The notes beneath the pieces were generated by a model, which worked only from the letters and a program-made list of their open reading frames with translations, did not search any database and had not been told where the DNA came from. DNA of 64,000 nucleotides, taken from Microbacterium barkeri. GTDB taxonomy: Bacteria; Actinomycetota; Actinomycetes; Actinomycetales; Microbacteriaceae. The stretch lies in the NCBI RefSeq assembly GCF_027921765.1, contig NZ_BSEJ01000001.1, forward strand, positions 124,001-188,000, in the 5' to 3' direction. Made by a program: the position numbers and the translations under genes. This document shows positions 28,433 through 38,841 of the stretch, one piece after another. Position 1 is the first letter of the stretch, and every line of letters begins with the position of its first letter.

Positions 28433-28735
28433 GTGTCTGAAATCACCCCTGATCTCGTGCGCCATCTCGGTGTGCTCGCCCGGATCCAGCTCGACGACGA
28501 GGAGGTGACCCGCCTCACCGGAGAGCTCGACGCGATCGTCGACAACATCGCGAAGGTCGGCGAGGTCGCGACCTCCGACGTCCCGGCGACGAGCCATCCC
28601 ATCCCGATGCAGAACGTCTTCCGCGCCGACGAGGTCGGCCGCATGCTCACGACCGAGCAGGCGCTGCAGAACGCGCCGGACGCCGACGGCGCCCGGTTCC
28701 GCGTGACGGCCATCCTGGGCGAGGAGCAGCAGTGA
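28433..28735 (+). CDS. gatC: Asp/Glu-tRNA amidotransferase subunit C
   Basis: 100 residues, the usual GatC size. The start reads [22 protein letters not shown], with [16 protein letters not shown] following; these helices wrap around GatA. The C-terminal strap contacts GatB. It stabilises the complex that converts Glu-tRNA(Gln) and Asp-tRNA(Asn) to the amidated forms. GTG start; the stop overlaps the gatA start (GTGA). Confidence 0.95.
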   Translation: MSEITPDLVRHLGVLARIQLDDEEVTRLTGELDAIVDNIAKVGEVATSDVPATSHPIPMQNVFRADEVGRMLTTEQALQNAPDADGARFRVTAILGEEQQ

Positions 28736-30260
28736 GCGACATCATCCGACTGACCGCCGCCGACCTCGCCGAGAAGCTCTCCGAGGGCGAGATCTCGAGC
28801 GTCGAGGCCACGCAGGCGCACCTCGACCGCATCGCCGAGGTGGACGGCGACGTGCACGCCTTCCTCCACGTGAGCGATCACGCGCTCGAGGCCGCCGAGG
28901 CCGTCGACCGCCGTCGCGCGGCGGGCGAGGAGCTCGGACCCGTCGCGGGCGTCCCGCTCGCGATCAAGGACGTGCTCGTGACGACCGACATGCCGTCGAC
29001 GTCCGGCTCGCGCATCCTCGAGGGGTACATGTCGCCGTTCGACGCGACGGTCGTCGCCCGGGCGCGCGCGGCGGGCCTCGTGCCGCTCGGCAAGACGAAC
29101 ATGGACGAGTTCGCGATGGGCTCGTCGACCGAGCACTCGGCCTACGGGCCCACGCGCAACCCGTGGGACCTCGACCGCATCCCCGGCGGATCGGGCGGCG
29201 GGTCCGCCGCCGCCGTCGCGGCCTTCGAGGCACCGCTCGCGCTCGGCTCGGACACGGGCGGATCGATCCGCCAGCCCGCGCACGTCACCGGCACGGTCGG
29301 CGTGAAGCCGACCTACGGCGGCGTGAGCCGCTACGGCGCGATCGCCCTCGCATCGTCGCTCGACCAGATCGGCCCGGTCACCCGGACGGTGCTCGACTCC
29401 GCGCTCCTGCACGACGTCGTGGGCGGGCACGACCCGCACGACGCGACGTCGCTCGCGGACGCGTGGCCCTCGTTCGCCGCCGCGGCCCGCGAGGGCGCGC
29501 GCGGCGACGTGCTGAAGGGCCTGCGCGTCGGCGTCGTGAAGGAGCTTCCCGACAGCGGCTTCCAGCCGGGCGTCGCGGAGTCGTTCCGGGCGGCGCTCGA
29601 GACGCTCGAGGCGCAGGGCGCGGAGATCGTCGAGGTCAGCGCCCCGCACTTCGAGTACGCGGTCGCCGCGTACTACCTCATCCTCCCCGCCGAGGCCTCG
29701 AGCAACCTCGCGAAGTTCGACTCCGTGCGCTTCGGCATGCGCGTCGACGTGCCCGGAGGGACGGTCGAGGACGTCATGTCGGCCACGCGCGACGCGGGCT
29801 TCGGTCCCGAGGTCAAGCGCCGCATCATCCTCGGCACCTACGCGCTGTCCGCCGGGTACTACGACGCCTACTACGGCAGCGCGCAGAAGGTCCGCACGCT
29901 CATCCAGCAGGACTTCGCGCGCGCGTTCGCGGACGTCGACGTCATCGCGACGCCGACCGCGCCGACGACCGCGTTCCGCATCGGCGAGAAGATCGACGAC
30001 CCGCTCTCGATGTACCTCAACGACCTCACGACGATCCCCGCCAACCTCGCGGGCGTGCCCGGCATCTCGATCCCGTCCGGTCTCGCGTCGGACGACGGGC
30101 TGCCCACGGGCATCCAGTTCCTCGCGCCGGCGCGCGAGGACGTCCGCCTCTACCGCGTCGGCGCCGCCCTCGAGGCGCTGCTCGTCGACGCGTGGGGCGG
30201 CCCGCTGCTGGACCGCGCGCCGCGACTGGGCGGATCGCTGCTCGAAGGAGGGGCCCGCTG

Positions 30261-30261
<1 letters not shown>
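28732..30261 (+). CDS. gatA: Asp/Glu-tRNA amidotransferase subunit A
   Basis: 509 residues, amidase-signature enzyme that releases ammonia from glutamine. The catalytic triad is Lys79 ([12 protein letters not shown]), the cis-Ser in [12 protein letters not shown], and the nucleophile Ser in [12 protein letters not shown]. The ammonia is channelled to GatB. The gene overlaps gatC by 4 nt and gatB by 1 nt (TGATG), so all three are coupled. Confidence 0.96.
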
Positions 30262-31775
<1,514 letters not shown>

Positions 31776-31781
31776 CGCCAC

Positions 31782-31813
31782 ACGGGAGTCCGCGCCTCGG
31801 CGCGGGCTCCCGT
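31782..31813 (+). terminator. gatCAB operon terminator
   Basis: A 14-bp stem with one G-U pair (ACGGGAGTCCGCGC with GCGCGGGCTCCCGT) closes a CTCG loop, starting 6 nt after the gatB stop. The 245 bp from here to the next gene show no further recognisable element. Confidence 0.75.
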
Positions 31814-32058
31814 CCGTGCGTCAACGCGCGTGCGGACCCCGGCTCATCCGGGCCTCGCGCCGAGCGGGGAGGCCCTGCCGCGGCGCTCGGCGCGCGCACC
31901 GTCGCCGGGCGCCGGCCTGCTGTCTCGACGGCGCGAGCGCGCGACGGGGCCTGTGCGCCGGGGTGTCGCCGTGTGCACGTCGTGCGCCGTCCGGCGCGTC
32001 GCGTCCACAGCGGCGCCTCGGCGCGGATGCGGCGTCGACGAGACCAGAGCCTGATGTC

Positions 32059-33033
32059 ATGTCCGAGCTCGTCTCTCCGCCGATCCTGCCCTCGCCGATT
32101 CTGCCCTCGCCGATTCCGCTGCTCCTGCCGCGCGACTCGGATGTCCGTCTCGACCGCGCGCAGCAGCGGGGCAGGCTCGTGCGCCTCTTCCGCGGGGTGT
32201 ACGCCGAGGCCGCGGCGTATCGCGGACTGAGACCGTGGGAGCGCTACCTCGCGCGCGTGCACGCCTTCGCCCTCCTCCATCCCGAGGCCGTCCTCTGTCT
32301 CGAATCCGCGGCGGCTCTGCAGGGCGCACCCGTCTTCGGCCACCCCGACGAGGTGCACGTGCTGACGGCGAACGGCACCTCCCGCGCGACCGCGGGAGTC
32401 CGAGCGCACCGGAGCGCCCGGCCGCGAGAGCTCGTCAGCGCCGCGGGCGTCACGGCGGTCGGCCCGGCCGACACCGCGCTCGATGTCGCTCGCCTCCGGC
32501 ACCCTGTCATCGGAACGGCGATGCTCGACGCGCTCCTGCGACGCGCGGACGCACCGGATGGCGCCGAGCTGCTCCGACGGAACGCGCGGTGGAGGGGTGC
32601 CCGCGGCCGCGCGAAGGCGGAGGAGGCCATCCGATTCGCGGACGGACTCGCCGAGACCCCGCTGGAGAGCGCGAACCGGTGCGTCGTGGCGTGGTCCGGT
32701 TTCGAGGTCCCCGAGCTCCAGGTCGTCGTGCCGACGCGCGGTGGCGAGTTCCGCGTCGACATGCGGTGGCGCGCGGAGCGCATCACCGGCGAGGCGGACG
32801 GCGCTCTCAAGTACGACGGCTCGCGGGGCGCTCCCGCGGAGGCCATCCTCGCCGAGAAGCGGCGAGAGCGCTTCCTTCGCGAGTGCGGCGAGGTCGTGCG
32901 GTGGGGATGGTCGGAGGTGCGGGCGCCCGCGGAGCTGATCGCCGCGCTCCGCACCGTGGGGCTGCCGCAGCGTCGCGCACCCCGCGACGCTCTGCTCATG
33001 ACGCTTCCCGCTGCGCTCGGCGCGCGCCCGTGA
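32059..33033 (+). CDS. AbiEi-like protein with PD-(D/E)XK-like C-terminal domain
   Basis: 324 residues. The N-terminal part (about 25-150) resembles the helix-turn-helix and linker region of type IV antitoxin AbiEi relatives: RLFRGVYAEAAAYRGLRPWERYL, then LCLESAAALQGAPVFG. The C-terminal part looks like a Vsr/DUF559-type nuclease fold: E202 in ETPLESANR, D234 in FRVDMRW, E245 and D247 in ITGEADGALK251YDG, then EKRRERFLRECGEVVRWGW. No AbiEii toxin is adjacent. Two start codons overlap out of frame; the ATG at 32059 is in frame. Residues 8-20 contain a PILPSPILPSPIP repeat. Confidence 0.7.
   Translation: MSELVSPPILPSPILPSPIPLLLPRDSDVRLDRAQQRGRLVRLFRGVYAEAAAYRGLRPWERYLARVHAFALLHPEAVLCLESAAALQGAPVFGHPDEVHVLTANGTSRATAGVRAHRSARPRELVSAAGVTAVGPADTALDVARLRHPVIGTAMLDALLRRADAPDGAELLRRNARWRGARGRAKAEEAIRFADGLAETPLESANRCVVAWSGFEVPELQVVVPTRGGEFRVDMRWRAERITGEADGALKYDGSRGAPAEAILAEKRRERFLRECGEVVRWGWSEVRAPAELIAALRTVGLPQRRAPRDALLMTLPAALGARP
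32086..32115 (+). repeat. perfect 15-bp tandem duplication inside the AbiEi-like gene
   Basis: CTGCCCTCGCCGATT occurs twice in direct succession (32086-32100, 32101-32115), preceded by a partial copy. The unit is a multiple of three, so changes in copy number keep the frame. Confidence 0.9.
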
Positions 33034-33106
33034 GACCGCGAACCAGCGCCGAGACTGCGCCCGGGCGCCCAGGGGCGCGACGGCGGCGCGCCTCCGGGCG
33101 CGGGCG

Positions 33107-33164
33107 CGCACTCTCGTCGCCGGGCCGCACTCTCGGCGCCGGGCCGGCGTGTCGGCGCCGAGGC
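33107..33164 (+). repeat. three degenerate 19-20-bp direct repeats
   Basis: CGCACTCTCGTCGCCGGGC, CGCACTCTCGGCGCCGGGC and CGGCGTGTCGGCGCCGAGGC follow one another in the gap between the AbiEi-like gene and ruvC. All units share the core TCGNCGCCG. Confidence 0.65.
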
Positions 33165-33220
33165 CGGATTCCGGCGCGGGGGCTCCGGCGCGGGGTCCCG
33201 GGGCGGATGCCACGGGCGCG

Positions 33221-33226
33221 TAGCGT
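33221..33226 (+). promoter_or_regulatory. -10 box (TAGCGT) of ruvC
   Basis: TAGCGT-GGAGGC-ATG: 6-nt spacing predicts a leaderless transcript. Confidence 0.6.
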
Positions 33227-33232
33227 GGAGGC

Positions 33233-33799
33233 ATGCGCGTGCTCGGCATCGACCCCGGACTCACCCGCTGCGGAGTGGGCGTCGTCGACGTGCAGCGCGA
33301 TCGCACCGCCGCGCTCGTGCACGTGGGCGTCGTCCGGTCGCCCGTCGACGCGACCGTGGCCGAGCGGCTCGCGATCATCGCGCGCGGCATCCGCGAGGTG
33401 CTGGCCGCGCACACGCCCGACGTCGTGGCCGTGGAGCGCGTGTTCGCGCAGCAGAACCGCTCGACCGTGATGGGAACGGCCCAGGCGGCCGGCGTCGCGC
33501 TGCTCCTCGCCGCGGAGGCGGGGCTGCCGACAGCGACCCACACGCCCAGCGAGGTCAAGGCGGCGATCACGGGCTACGGCTCGGCCGACAAGCTCCAGGT
33601 GCAGACGATGGTCGCGCGGGTCCTGCGGCTCGACGAGCTGCCACGCCCGGCCGACGCCGCCGACGCGCTCGCGCTCGCGCTCTGCCACGCATGGCGGGGC
33701 GGCCCCGCTCCGACCGCGGCGACGGCGGACGCGCTCACCCCCGCCCAGCGGGCCTGGGCGGCCGCGGAGCGGCGCACGCGCGGCGCGGTCGCGCGGTGA
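33233..33799 (+). CDS. ruvC: Holliday junction endonuclease RuvC
   Basis: 188 residues. The RNase H fold carries catalytic Asp7 (LGIDPGLTRCG), the Glu in VVAVERVFAQQN, and the Asp residues in PADAADALALALCH. RuvC cuts four-way junctions together with RuvAB. A short basic tail (RRTRGAVAR) follows. The cluster ruvC-ruvA-ruvB is standard; here ruvC and ruvA each seem to have their own leaderless promoter. Confidence 0.95.
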   Translation: MRVLGIDPGLTRCGVGVVDVQRDRTAALVHVGVVRSPVDATVAERLAIIARGIREVLAAHTPDVVAVERVFAQQNRSTVMGTAQAAGVALLLAAEAGLPTATHTPSEVKAAITGYGSADKLQVQTMVARVLRLDELPRPADAADALALALCHAWRGGPAPTAATADALTPAQRAWAAAERRTRGAVAR

Positions 33800-33832
33800 G
33801 CGTGTCGTCTCGAACATAGGTACGACGCACCG

Positions 33833-33838
33833 TAGGGT
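33833..33838 (+). promoter_or_regulatory. -10 box (TAGGGT) of ruvAB
   Basis: TAGGGT-GGAGGG-ATG: 6-nt spacing predicts a leaderless ruvA transcript separate from ruvC. I saw no SOS (LexA) box in the ruvC or ruvA upstream regions by eye. Confidence 0.6.
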
Positions 33839-33844
33839 GGAGGG

Positions 33845-34465
33845 ATGATCTCGTCTCTGCGCGGAACCGTGCTGCACACCGGCGCCGACAGCGTCGTCGT
33901 CGAGGTCGGGGGCGTCGGCCTGTCCGTGGCGGTCCCCGTCGACGTCGCCCGCACCGCGCGGACGGGGGAGCAGATCCTCCTGCACACGCACCTCATCGTC
34001 CGCGAGGATCAGCTCGCGCTGTTCGGGTTCGCCGAGCGCGACGAGCTCGAGGTGTTCGCGATCCTCCTCGGCGTGACGGGCGTGGGCCCGAAGTCGGCGC
34101 TCGGCGTGCTGTCGGGCCTCACGATCGACCAGATCGCCGAGGCCGTCGCGAACGAGGACGACAAGCCGTTCCGGAAGGTGTCCGGCATCGGGCCGAAGAC
34201 CGCCAAGCTCATCGCCCTGCAGCTCCAGGGCAAGCTCGCCGCCCCCGCGCCGTCGGCGGGGCGCGTCGGCGGCGCCCCGCACGACGTCGTCTCGCAGGTC
34301 ACGCAGGCGGTGACGGGGCTCGGATGGCCCGAGCGCGTCGCCTCCGATGCGGTGGCCGCGGCCGCGGAGACCGCGTCCGACGCGGATCGCGCCTCGGTCC
34401 AGGCGCTGCTGCGCCTCACGCTCGCGGCGCTGGGCCCCGCGCAGCCGGGAGGCGCACGTGGCTGA
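33845..34465 (+). CDS. ruvA: Holliday junction helicase subunit RuvA
   Basis: 206 residues. The N-terminal OB fold begins [20 protein letters not shown]. Two helix-hairpin-helix motifs follow ([28 protein letters not shown]), and a C-terminal RuvB-binding domain lies after a flexible linker (about 145-160). RuvA binds the junction and recruits RuvB. It overlaps the ruvB GTG by 8 nt. Confidence 0.95.
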   Translation: MISSLRGTVLHTGADSVVVEVGGVGLSVAVPVDVARTARTGEQILLHTHLIVREDQLALFGFAERDELEVFAILLGVTGVGPKSALGVLSGLTIDQIAEAVANEDDKPFRKVSGIGPKTAKLIALQLQGKLAAPAPSAGRVGGAPHDVVSQVTQAVTGLGWPERVASDAVAAAAETASDADRASVQALLRLTLAALGPAQPGGARG

Positions 34466-35498
34466 GCGCGACATCGCATCGCCCGAGCCCGCAGACGACA
34501 CCGAGCTCGCGATCGAGGGGGCGCTGCGTCCCGCGAGCCTCGAGGAGTTCGTCGGCCAGCACAAGGTGCGCGGCCAGCTCCAGCTCCTCCTCGACGCCGC
34601 GCGCATCCAGGACCGCCCCGCCGACCACATCCTCCTGGCCGGACCGCCCGGCCTCGGCAAGACGACGCTCGCCATGATCGTCGCGCACGAGAGCGGCCGC
34701 CCGCTGCGGATGTCGAGCGGCCCGGCCATCCAGCACGCGGGCGACCTCGCGGCGCTCCTGTCGAGCCTCGTGCCGGGGGAGGTGCTGTTCATCGACGAGA
34801 TCCACCGGATGGCACGCACGGCCGAGGAGATGCTCTACCTCGCGATGGAGGACTTCCGGATCGACATCATGGTCGGCAAGGGAGCCGGCGCGACGAGCAT
34901 CCCGCTCGACCTGGCGCCGTTCACCCTCGTGGGCGCGACGACGCGGTCGGGAATGCTGCCGAACCCGCTGCGCGACCGGTTCGGCTTCACGGCGCACCTC
35001 GAGTACTACGAGCCGGAGGAGCTCGAGCAGGTCATCGCGCGCTCGGCGCGGGTGATCGGGATGGACCTCGCCGGTCCGCAGCGCGAGGAGATCGCTCGCC
35101 GATCACGCGGGACGCCCCGCATCGCGAACCGGCTGCTGCGACGCGTGCGCGACTTCGCGCTCGTGCGTGCAGGCGGCAGGGCGGCGACCCTCGAGGACGT
35201 CCGCGCGGCGCTCGAGCTGTACGACGTCGACCGCATCGGGCTCGATCGCCTCGACCGGGCGGTGCTCGACGCGCTCGTGCGGCGGTTCCGCGGCGGCCCC
35301 GTCGGGCTCGGCACGCTCGCGGTGTCGGTCGGGGAGGAGGCCGACACGGTCGAGAGCGTGGTCGAGCCGTACCTCGTCCGCATCGGCTTCATGGGGCGCA
35401 CGCCCCGGGGCCGGATCGCGACCCCCGAGGCCTACGCGCACCTCGGCGTCGCCCACGCCGCGCACGGGCAGACGCCGCTGAAACTCGATGACCTATAA
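34458..35498 (+). CDS. ruvB: Holliday junction helicase ATPase RuvB
   Basis: 346 residues. Walker [10 protein letters not shown] is near residue 62 and Walker B LFIDEIHR near 112. The family box [17 protein letters not shown] and arginine-finger region precede the C-terminal winged helix. GTG start within the ruvA end. It ends with TAA, a rare stop in this window, and that TAA lies inside the TATAAT box for yajC. Confidence 0.96.
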   Translation: MAERDIASPEPADDTELAIEGALRPASLEEFVGQHKVRGQLQLLLDAARIQDRPADHILLAGPPGLGKTTLAMIVAHESGRPLRMSSGPAIQHAGDLAALLSSLVPGEVLFIDEIHRMARTAEEMLYLAMEDFRIDIMVGKGAGATSIPLDLAPFTLVGATTRSGMLPNPLRDRFGFTAHLEYYEPEELEQVIARSARVIGMDLAGPQREEIARRSRGTPRIANRLLRRVRDFALVRAGGRAATLEDVRAALELYDVDRIGLDRLDRAVLDALVRRFRGGPVGLGTLAVSVGEEADTVESVVEPYLVRIGFMGRTPRGRIATPEAYAHLGVAHAAHGQTPLKLDDL

Positions 35499-35499
35499 T
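35494..35499 (+). promoter_or_regulatory. consensus -10 box (TATAAT) of yajC-secDF, overlapping the ruvB stop
   Basis: TATAAT spans 35494-35499; the ruvB stop TAA is bases 35496-35498. The yajC start is 86 nt downstream, leaving a leader of about 80 nt. AT-rich hexamers are very rare in this DNA. Confidence 0.65.
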
Positions 35500-35585
35500 C
35501 GCTGAAGACTTCGCGTCGGGCTCTCCGGCGTCGTCACCCTCCCGAGCCGATGACGGCTCACGCACGTCTGAAAGGCGCTTCCTCC

Positions 35586-36032
35586 ATGGATATCCTCCTC
35601 CTCGTCGTCCTGGCCGCGCTGCTGGTGTTCATGTTCATCAGCTCGCGCCGCCGCACCAAGAAGATGAAGGAGGAGCAGGAGCGCCGCCAGCTGCAGATGG
35701 TGCCCGGCGCGCGCATCATGACGCGCAGCGGCCTGTTCGGCACGATCGTCGCCTTCGACCCCGAGGACCTCACGAAGCCCGCCGAGGTCGAGATCGCCCC
35801 CGGCGTCGTGATCGAGGTGCACGCCCAGGCGATCGACCTCGCTCCCGAGACGGCCGTCGCGGAGACGGCCGACGAGGACGCTCCGGCGGACGAGGAGCCG
35901 GCCGACGCCGAGCAGGAGCTGCTCAACCTCAGCGGCGCCGACGTCGAGAAGCCCACGACCGACGACCGCACGCCGGACGCCGACGGCACGGGCTCGACCG
36001 AGCTCCCGGGCGACGACAAGCCCAAGAACTGA
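35586..36032 (+). CDS. yajC: preprotein translocase subunit YajC
   Basis: 148 residues. One membrane span (about 2-19: ILLLVVLAALLVFMFISSRR) is followed by the YajC core (KMKEEQERRQLQMVPGARI, TRSGLFGTIVAFD). A long acidic disordered tail (about 90-148) is longer than in E. coli. It associates with SecDF. The ATG at 35586 begins the membrane span; an in-frame upstream ATG at 35550 would put a non-family extension before it. Confidence 0.92.
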   Translation: MDILLLVVLAALLVFMFISSRRRTKKMKEEQERRQLQMVPGARIMTRSGLFGTIVAFDPEDLTKPAEVEIAPGVVIEVHAQAIDLAPETAVAETADEDAPADEEPADAEQELLNLSGADVEKPTTDDRTPDADGTGSTELPGDDKPKN

Positions 36033-36044
36033 CATCTCCCTGAC

Positions 36045-36077
36045 CGGCCGGCCCGCGGAGAGCGGGGCGGCCGGCCG
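36045..36077 (+). other. stem-loop between yajC and secD
   Basis: CGGCCGGCC (36045-36053) pairs with GGCCGGCCG (36069-36077), with a short inner stem and a bulge. No T-run follows. It may adjust secD expression relative to yajC. Confidence 0.4.
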
Positions 36078-36096
36078 ACCGGAAAGCTGACGTCCC

Positions 36097-37794
36097 GTGG
36101 CGACATCCTCACCCGTGCGCAGAGCGCTGCGCACTCTCACCGCCCTCCTCGTGCTGACCGCGGTGCTCTTCGGCATCAACGCGCTCGGCGTGCACGTGTT
36201 CCAGAAGAGCTCGTGGGTCCCCGAGCTCGCGCTCGACCTCCAGGGCGGCACGCAGATCGTCCTCGAGGCGCAGACCGACGGCGCGACCCCGACCGACGAG
36301 CAGATGCGCCAGGCGGTGACGATCATCCGCCAGCGCGTGGACGCATCCGGCGTCTCCGAGGCCGAGGTGACGACGCAGGGCGCGAGCAACATCGTCGTGC
36401 AGATCCCCGGCGTCGCCGACGACGCGACGCGCGAGCGCGTCCAGGCGAGCGCGCAGATGCAGCTGCGCAAGGTGCTGTACGCCAACCAGGCCTCCAACAC
36501 GTTCGTGGGCGAGGACGGCGAGACGACGCCCTACCCGACGCCCGACCCGTCGCTTCCCGCGACGCCCACGGCTGAGCCGACCGCGGGCAACGACCCCGCG
36601 TGGATCACGCCGAGGCTCCAGGCGGAGTACCTCGCCTACGACTGCGCCCAGCCGAGCGACCCGGCCGCGGCGTCGCCCGATCAGCCGCTCATCGCGTGCG
36701 ACGAGTCGGGCACGGCCAAGTACCTCCTCGGCCCGCTCGAGATGGACGGCTCGTCGATCACCGACGCGCAGGCGGTCGTGCAGCAGCAGAACGGCCAGTG
36801 GGCCGTGCAGCTGCGCTTCGATGCGGAGGGCACCGAGACCTTCGGCGAGGTCAGCCAGGCGCTGTACGGCCAGACCCAGCCGTACAACATGTTCGCGTTC
36901 GTGCTGGACGGGAAGGTCATCTCGGCGCCGACCATGGACGCCGTGATCACCGACGGGCGCCCGAGCATCTCGGGCCAGGGCATCACGCAGGAGACGGCGC
37001 AGACCCTCGCCGACCAGCTGAAGTTCGGCGCCCTGCCGATCAGCTTCGAGGTCGTCTCGTCCGACACGATCTCCGCGACGCTCGGCTCGCAGCAGCTGCA
37101 GATCGGCCTCATCGCCGGCCTCATCGGACTCGGGCTCGTCGCGCTGTACGTCGTCGCGATCAGCTACCGGGCGCTCGGCTTCGTGATCATCGCGTCGCTC
37201 GCCGTGATGGCGGTGCTCACCTACATCCTCCTCTGCATCCTCTCGTGGCGCCTCGGCTACCGCCTCTCGCTCGCGGGCGTCGCGGGCCTCATCGTGACGA
37301 TCGGCTTCACCGCCGACTCGTTCATCGTCTACTTCGAGCGCATCCGAGACGAGCTGCGCGACGGGAAGACGATCACCGGGGCGGTCGAGGACGGCTGGGC
37401 GCGCGCGAAGCGCACGATCTACATCTCGAAGTCGATCAACATCCTCGCCGCCGTGGTGCTGTACATCCTCGCCGACGCGACCGTGAAGGGCTTCGCGTTC
37501 ACCCTGGGGCTCACGACCGTCCTCGACGTGCTGATCTTCGTGATCTTCACGCACCCGGTCATGCAGCTGCTCGCTCGCACGCGCTTCTTCGGCGGCGGCC
37601 ATCCGCTGTCCGGCCTCGACCCCGAGGCGCTCGGCGCCGTGTACCGCGGGCGCGCCCAGTTCCGCGAGCCCGTCGCCGTCGCGCCGCGCGCGCAGCGCGC
37701 GCGAGGGGAAGCGGAGCGACGCCAGACCATCGCGGAACGGAAGGAAGCCGAGCGCCTCGCAGCCGAGCGCGTCGGCAAGGAGGAGAACGTCTGA
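36097..37794 (+). CDS. secD: protein translocase subunit SecD
   Basis: 565 residues, GTG start. The first span is about 10-28, followed by the signature ELALDLQGGTQIVLEAQ and a large periplasmic-side P1 domain with a PTPDPSLPATPTAEPT insert. Five C-terminal spans (about 325-495) include GFTADSFIVYFERIRDEL. SecDF uses the proton gradient to pull exported proteins outward. The stop and the secF start share TGATG. Confidence 0.95.
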   Translation: MATSSPVRRALRTLTALLVLTAVLFGINALGVHVFQKSSWVPELALDLQGGTQIVLEAQTDGATPTDEQMRQAVTIIRQRVDASGVSEAEVTTQGASNIVVQIPGVADDATRERVQASAQMQLRKVLYANQASNTFVGEDGETTPYPTPDPSLPATPTAEPTAGNDPAWITPRLQAEYLAYDCAQPSDPAAASPDQPLIACDESGTAKYLLGPLEMDGSSITDAQAVVQQQNGQWAVQLRFDAEGTETFGEVSQALYGQTQPYNMFAFVLDGKVISAPTMDAVITDGRPSISGQGITQETAQTLADQLKFGALPISFEVVSSDTISATLGSQQLQIGLIAGLIGLGLVALYVVAISYRALGFVIIASLAVMAVLTYILLCILSWRLGYRLSLAGVAGLIVTIGFTADSFIVYFERIRDELRDGKTITGAVEDGWARAKRTIYISKSINILAAVVLYILADATVKGFAFTLGLTTVLDVLIFVIFTHPVMQLLARTRFFGGGHPLSGLDPEALGAVYRGRAQFREPVAVAPRAQRARGEAERRQTIAERKEAERLAAERVGKEENV

Positions 37795-38765
37795 TGCGCT
37801 CGATGGCACAGTGGGGCAACGACCTCTACACGGGCAAGGCGTCGGTTCCGTTCGTCGGCCGCCGCAGGACCTGGTTCATCCTCGCGATCGCGCTCATCGC
37901 GCTCTCGGTGCTCGCGCCGTTCGTGCGCGGCGTCGAGCTGTCGATCGAGTTCACCGGCGGGTCGCAGTACACCGTGTCGGCGCCGTCGAGCACCGACCAG
38001 TCGATCGCGACCGAGGCGGTCCACTCGGTCGTCCCGGACGCCGAGGCGAAGGTGACGGTCGTCGGCGGCGCCGACATCCGCGTGCAGACCTCGCAGATGT
38101 CGCAGGACGAGACGCGCGAGGTCTCCGCCGCCCTCGCCGAGGGGTACGGCGTCGATCAGGCCGAGGTGACCGACTCGTTCATCGGCCCGACCTGGGGCGC
38201 CGACGTGACCCGCCAGTCGCTGTGGGGTCTCGGCGTCTTCCTCCTGCTGACGTTCGTCATCCTGGCGATCTACTTCCGCACGTGGAAGATGTCCGTCGCG
38301 GCGATCATCGGCCTCGTCGACGTGCTCGTCATCACGATCGGGATCTACTCGCTCGCGGGCTTCGCGATCTCGCCCGCCGCCGTGATCGGCTTCCTGACGA
38401 TCCTCGGCTACTCGCTGTACGACACGACCGTCGTGTTCGACAAGATCCGCGAGAACACCGCGGAGGATGGCGAGATCTCCGGCCGCACGTTCGGCGAGTC
38501 GGTGAACCTCGGCGTCAACCAGACCCTCATCCGCTCGATCAACACGTCGATCGTCGCCGCCCTGCCGGTGGCCGCGATCCTCTTCATCGGCGTGTTCTGG
38601 CTGGGCGCGGAGACCCTCTCCGACATCTCGCTGTCGATCTTCGTGGGCATCATCGTGGCCACGTACTCGACGCTGTTCGTGTCGGCCCCGCTGTACTCGC
38701 TCATGCGCGAGAAGGAGCCCGCCATCGCGCAGCGCGACGCGCGCGTGCTCGAGGCCCGGGCTTGA
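37794..38765 (+). CDS. secF: protein translocase subunit SecF
   Basis: 323 residues. Six spans, with the P4 domain between the first and second. The signature LSIEFTGGSQY near residue 47 and the GYSLYDTTVVFDKIREN box in the membrane core are intact. It forms a heterodimer with SecD, with which it is translationally coupled. An Arg/Glu-rich tail ends the protein. Confidence 0.95.
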   Translation: MRSMAQWGNDLYTGKASVPFVGRRRTWFILAIALIALSVLAPFVRGVELSIEFTGGSQYTVSAPSSTDQSIATEAVHSVVPDAEAKVTVVGGADIRVQTSQMSQDETREVSAALAEGYGVDQAEVTDSFIGPTWGADVTRQSLWGLGVFLLLTFVILAIYFRTWKMSVAAIIGLVDVLVITIGIYSLAGFAISPAAVIGFLTILGYSLYDTTVVFDKIRENTAEDGEISGRTFGESVNLGVNQTLIRSINTSIVAALPVAAILFIGVFWLGAETLSDISLSIFVGIIVATYSTLFVSAPLYSLMREKEPAIAQRDARVLEARA

Positions 38766-38801
38766 CCGCGACCCCCGCACCGGCGCGCGTCCGGCCGGGC
38801 G

Positions 38802-38807
38802 TAGGAT
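38802..38807 (+). promoter_or_regulatory. -10 box (TAGGAT) of relA
   Basis: TAGGAT lies 34 nt before the chosen relA start (38842). GGAGGAGAG in the leader is a strong ribosome site. The upstream ATG at 38806 overlaps the box and cannot be the start of this transcript. Confidence 0.5.
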
Positions 38808-38841
38808 GATGTCCACGCCCGGCGGGCGCGGGAGGAGAGCG

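Noticed and set aside
32059-33033. Complete AbiE toxin-antitoxin system
   Set aside because: Only an AbiEi-like protein is present. Neither neighbour (gatB, ruvC) is a nucleotidyltransferase toxin, so no two-gene system can be claimed.
33107-33164. Mini-CRISPR array
   Set aside because: The repeats are contiguous and degenerate, with no unique spacers, and no cas gene is in the window.
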